From positions 298,110,978 to 298,174,977 of the forward strand of contig NC_085140.1 of the NCBI RefSeq assembly GCF_024139115.2: a stretch of 64,000 nt of DNA. Reading direction: 5' to 3'. Shown here piece after piece: positions 62,970 through 64,000 of the stretch. Numbering within the stretch: position 1 is the stretch's first letter; every line of letters starts with the position of its first letter. The position numbers and the translations under genes were made by a program. The notes under the pieces are model-generated. The model made no database searches. It was not told the origin of the DNA and saw only the letters and a program-made list of their open reading frames with translations. This DNA comes from Armigeres subalbatus (Eukaryota; Arthropoda; Insecta; Diptera; Culicidae).

Positions 62970-63175
62970 ATGATATTTTGTAGGCCCTTCGAAGTTTAAA
63001 AGCCTCGAAACGTCCTGGACCTGATGTAATCTCTCCTCTATTTATGAAAACCTTAGCAATGGAACTAACCGCTCCATTATTTTGGCTATTTAATATGTCA
63101 CTAGTATCAGGAAAATACCCAAATAAATGGAAAGAAATCATTTTTGATTCTGTAGATAATAAAAAAAGTTTCCCG
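62970..63175 (+). pseudogene. Reverse transcriptase fragment of another non-LTR element
   Basis: Encodes LRSLKASKRPGPDVISPLFM and a following MSLVSGKYPNKWKEIIFDSV, the region before the first palm motif of a LINE reverse transcriptase. The sequence is distinct from the adjacent Jockey relic. Only about 65 codons remain. Confidence 0.6.
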
Positions 63176-63434
63176 TCAGGCGTGCCGAAGAAAGAATTTT
63201 TTTTTTGTCTTTATTTGAGAGGTTTTCAGCTCTTAGCTGGCTCACCTCTTATCGAAGAAAGAATTCACAGTGACCATTGGTCAACTGTGCTTAGTGCAGG
63301 TTTTTCTTTATGTGCACTTGGTGCTGGTTAGGAAACGCTGGAATAATGCTAAAATCGAGGATTTTCATTTTGAAATAAGGCAGACATTAGTAGGTATAAT
63401 AGACACCAGAAATACGAACACAAAATGCATCACG
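63176..63434. other. Short unassigned spacer before the pterin synthase gene
   Basis: Contains a T-run and no recognised feature. The 3' UTR of the minus-strand gene reaches its right part. Confidence 0.4.
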
Positions 63435-63440
63435 TTTATT
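63435..63440 (-). terminator. Polyadenylation signal of pterin synthase
   Basis: AATAAA on the minus strand, about 136 bases after the stop codon. Confidence 0.55.
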
Positions 63441-63575
63441 TCGACAGTCCGAGTCGTCTAAATCACTTTTCCAATTTAGTTTTCAGTTTACAATTTCAAC
63501 ATCAATATTTCGTGCTTTGCAACCGGCGTCGATAGTTGTCAACGCCTAATTAATACCGTATCCGTTGTTCGAGAC

Positions 63576-64000
63576 CTAACTATCCGAATCGGACGAAAGA
63601 TTCGTCGAGCAAACGTTATCGTTGGAGCTCAGATCGTTGTTGTGGTAGTGATGATTGGCATCAAACTTCTGACCCCGGTAGATGACCGAGTTCTTGTCCG
63701 TTTCGTAGATCTTCACCTCGTACAGTAGGTCTGGTTTGGGCATAACGAGCTTCAGGCTGTCCCAGATGAAGATGGCCACGTTCTCTGTGGTGCTGGCCTG
63801 TACAGAAAAAAACGATGGTGCGATTATTGATGTGCAAAATACAAGCCGTCACAAGCACATACCAAATTCTTAAAATAGGGAACGTCTTTATCCAGATTAA
63901 GATGGTCTAATTTCCTCATGATCGTCTGGTCCATGTATTGCTTCAAATCCGTGATGTTCATGACCATTCCGGTCTTGGGATCAACCGGTCCCCGAACGGT
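63576..64000 (-). CDS. pr: 6-pyruvoyl-tetrahydropterin synthase, last two exons
   Basis: Coding segments are 64000-63863 (continuing outside the window) and 63797-63576, separated by a 65-base GT-AG intron. The enzyme converts dihydroneopterin triphosphate to 6-pyruvoyl-tetrahydropterin for tetrahydrobiopterin and eye pigment synthesis. Visible family signatures are GPVDPKTGMVMNITDLKQYM, the catalytic Asp-His in KLDHLNLDKDVPYF, STTENVAIFIWDSL with the conserved glutamate, and LYEVKIYETDKN near the end. After the usual end (SVIYRGQ) the frame runs on for about 30 residues rich in H, N, S and D, an unusual tail. The N-terminal zinc histidines and catalytic cysteine are off the window. Confidence 0.92.

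Noticed and set aside
1..64000. Integrated flavivirus- or rhabdovirus-like sequence, often found in Aedes genomes
   Set aside because: Reading the longer translations, I recognised no non-retroviral polymerase, nucleoprotein or helicase motif. All polymerase-like frames are retrotransposon reverse transcriptases. Short or highly decayed pieces could be missed without a profile search.

Overview
The window looks like a piece of an Aedes-type (culicine) mosquito chromosome. This rests on four spliced, insect-like protein genes widely separated by dense, layered transposable elements, and on tRNA-derived SINE sequence that I recognise as the Feilai type abundant in Aedes. Species is not provable from the sequence alone. 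Nothing is bacterial: there are no operons, ribosome binding sites or CRISPR arrays.

Host genes, with splice sites read from the sequence: (1) 10187-11931 (+), a SAM-domain protein of the C19orf47 type, four coding exons, 463 residues. (2) 39754-42978 (-), the NF-X1 type zinc-finger protein shuttle craft, four coding exons, 985 residues, with RING, NF-X1 cysteine repeats and R3H. (3) 49149-61276 (+), alkaline ceramidase (brain washing type), 268 residues in four coding exons. Its first exon is separated from the second by an 11.2 kb intron packed with mobile DNA. (4) 63576-64000 (-), the last two coding exons of 6-pyruvoyl-tetrahydropterin synthase (purple), running off the right edge.

Mobile layer from left to right: a Ty3/gypsy LTR element on the minus strand (1-7136; its other LTR lies outside the window); a palindrome-ended element carrying a tRNA-derived SINE (7.8-9.5 kb); decayed RTE and Ty3/gypsy pieces (12.4-15.1 kb); a Jockey LINE broken by a hAT-like element and a Helitron-like piece (17.5-22.9 kb); GC-rich repeats (24-25.4 kb); an I-type LINE on the minus strand (26.2-39 kb) interrupted by five different insertions, one of which carries a further insertion; a cluster of seven copies of a 183 bp MITE, two of them inserted inside other copies (43.7-48.4 kb); and, inside the ceramidase intron, a 4.1 kb element ending in inverted arrays of a TTTCGCGGT motif, a short-LTR gypsy remnant, a Ty1/copia remnant and a diverged satellite.

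Many insertions can be proved inside the window, because target-site duplications are exact and, in several cases, removing the insertion restores an open frame in the interrupted LINE. This gives a relative order of events. No non-retroviral virus-derived sequence was recognised among the conceptual translations.
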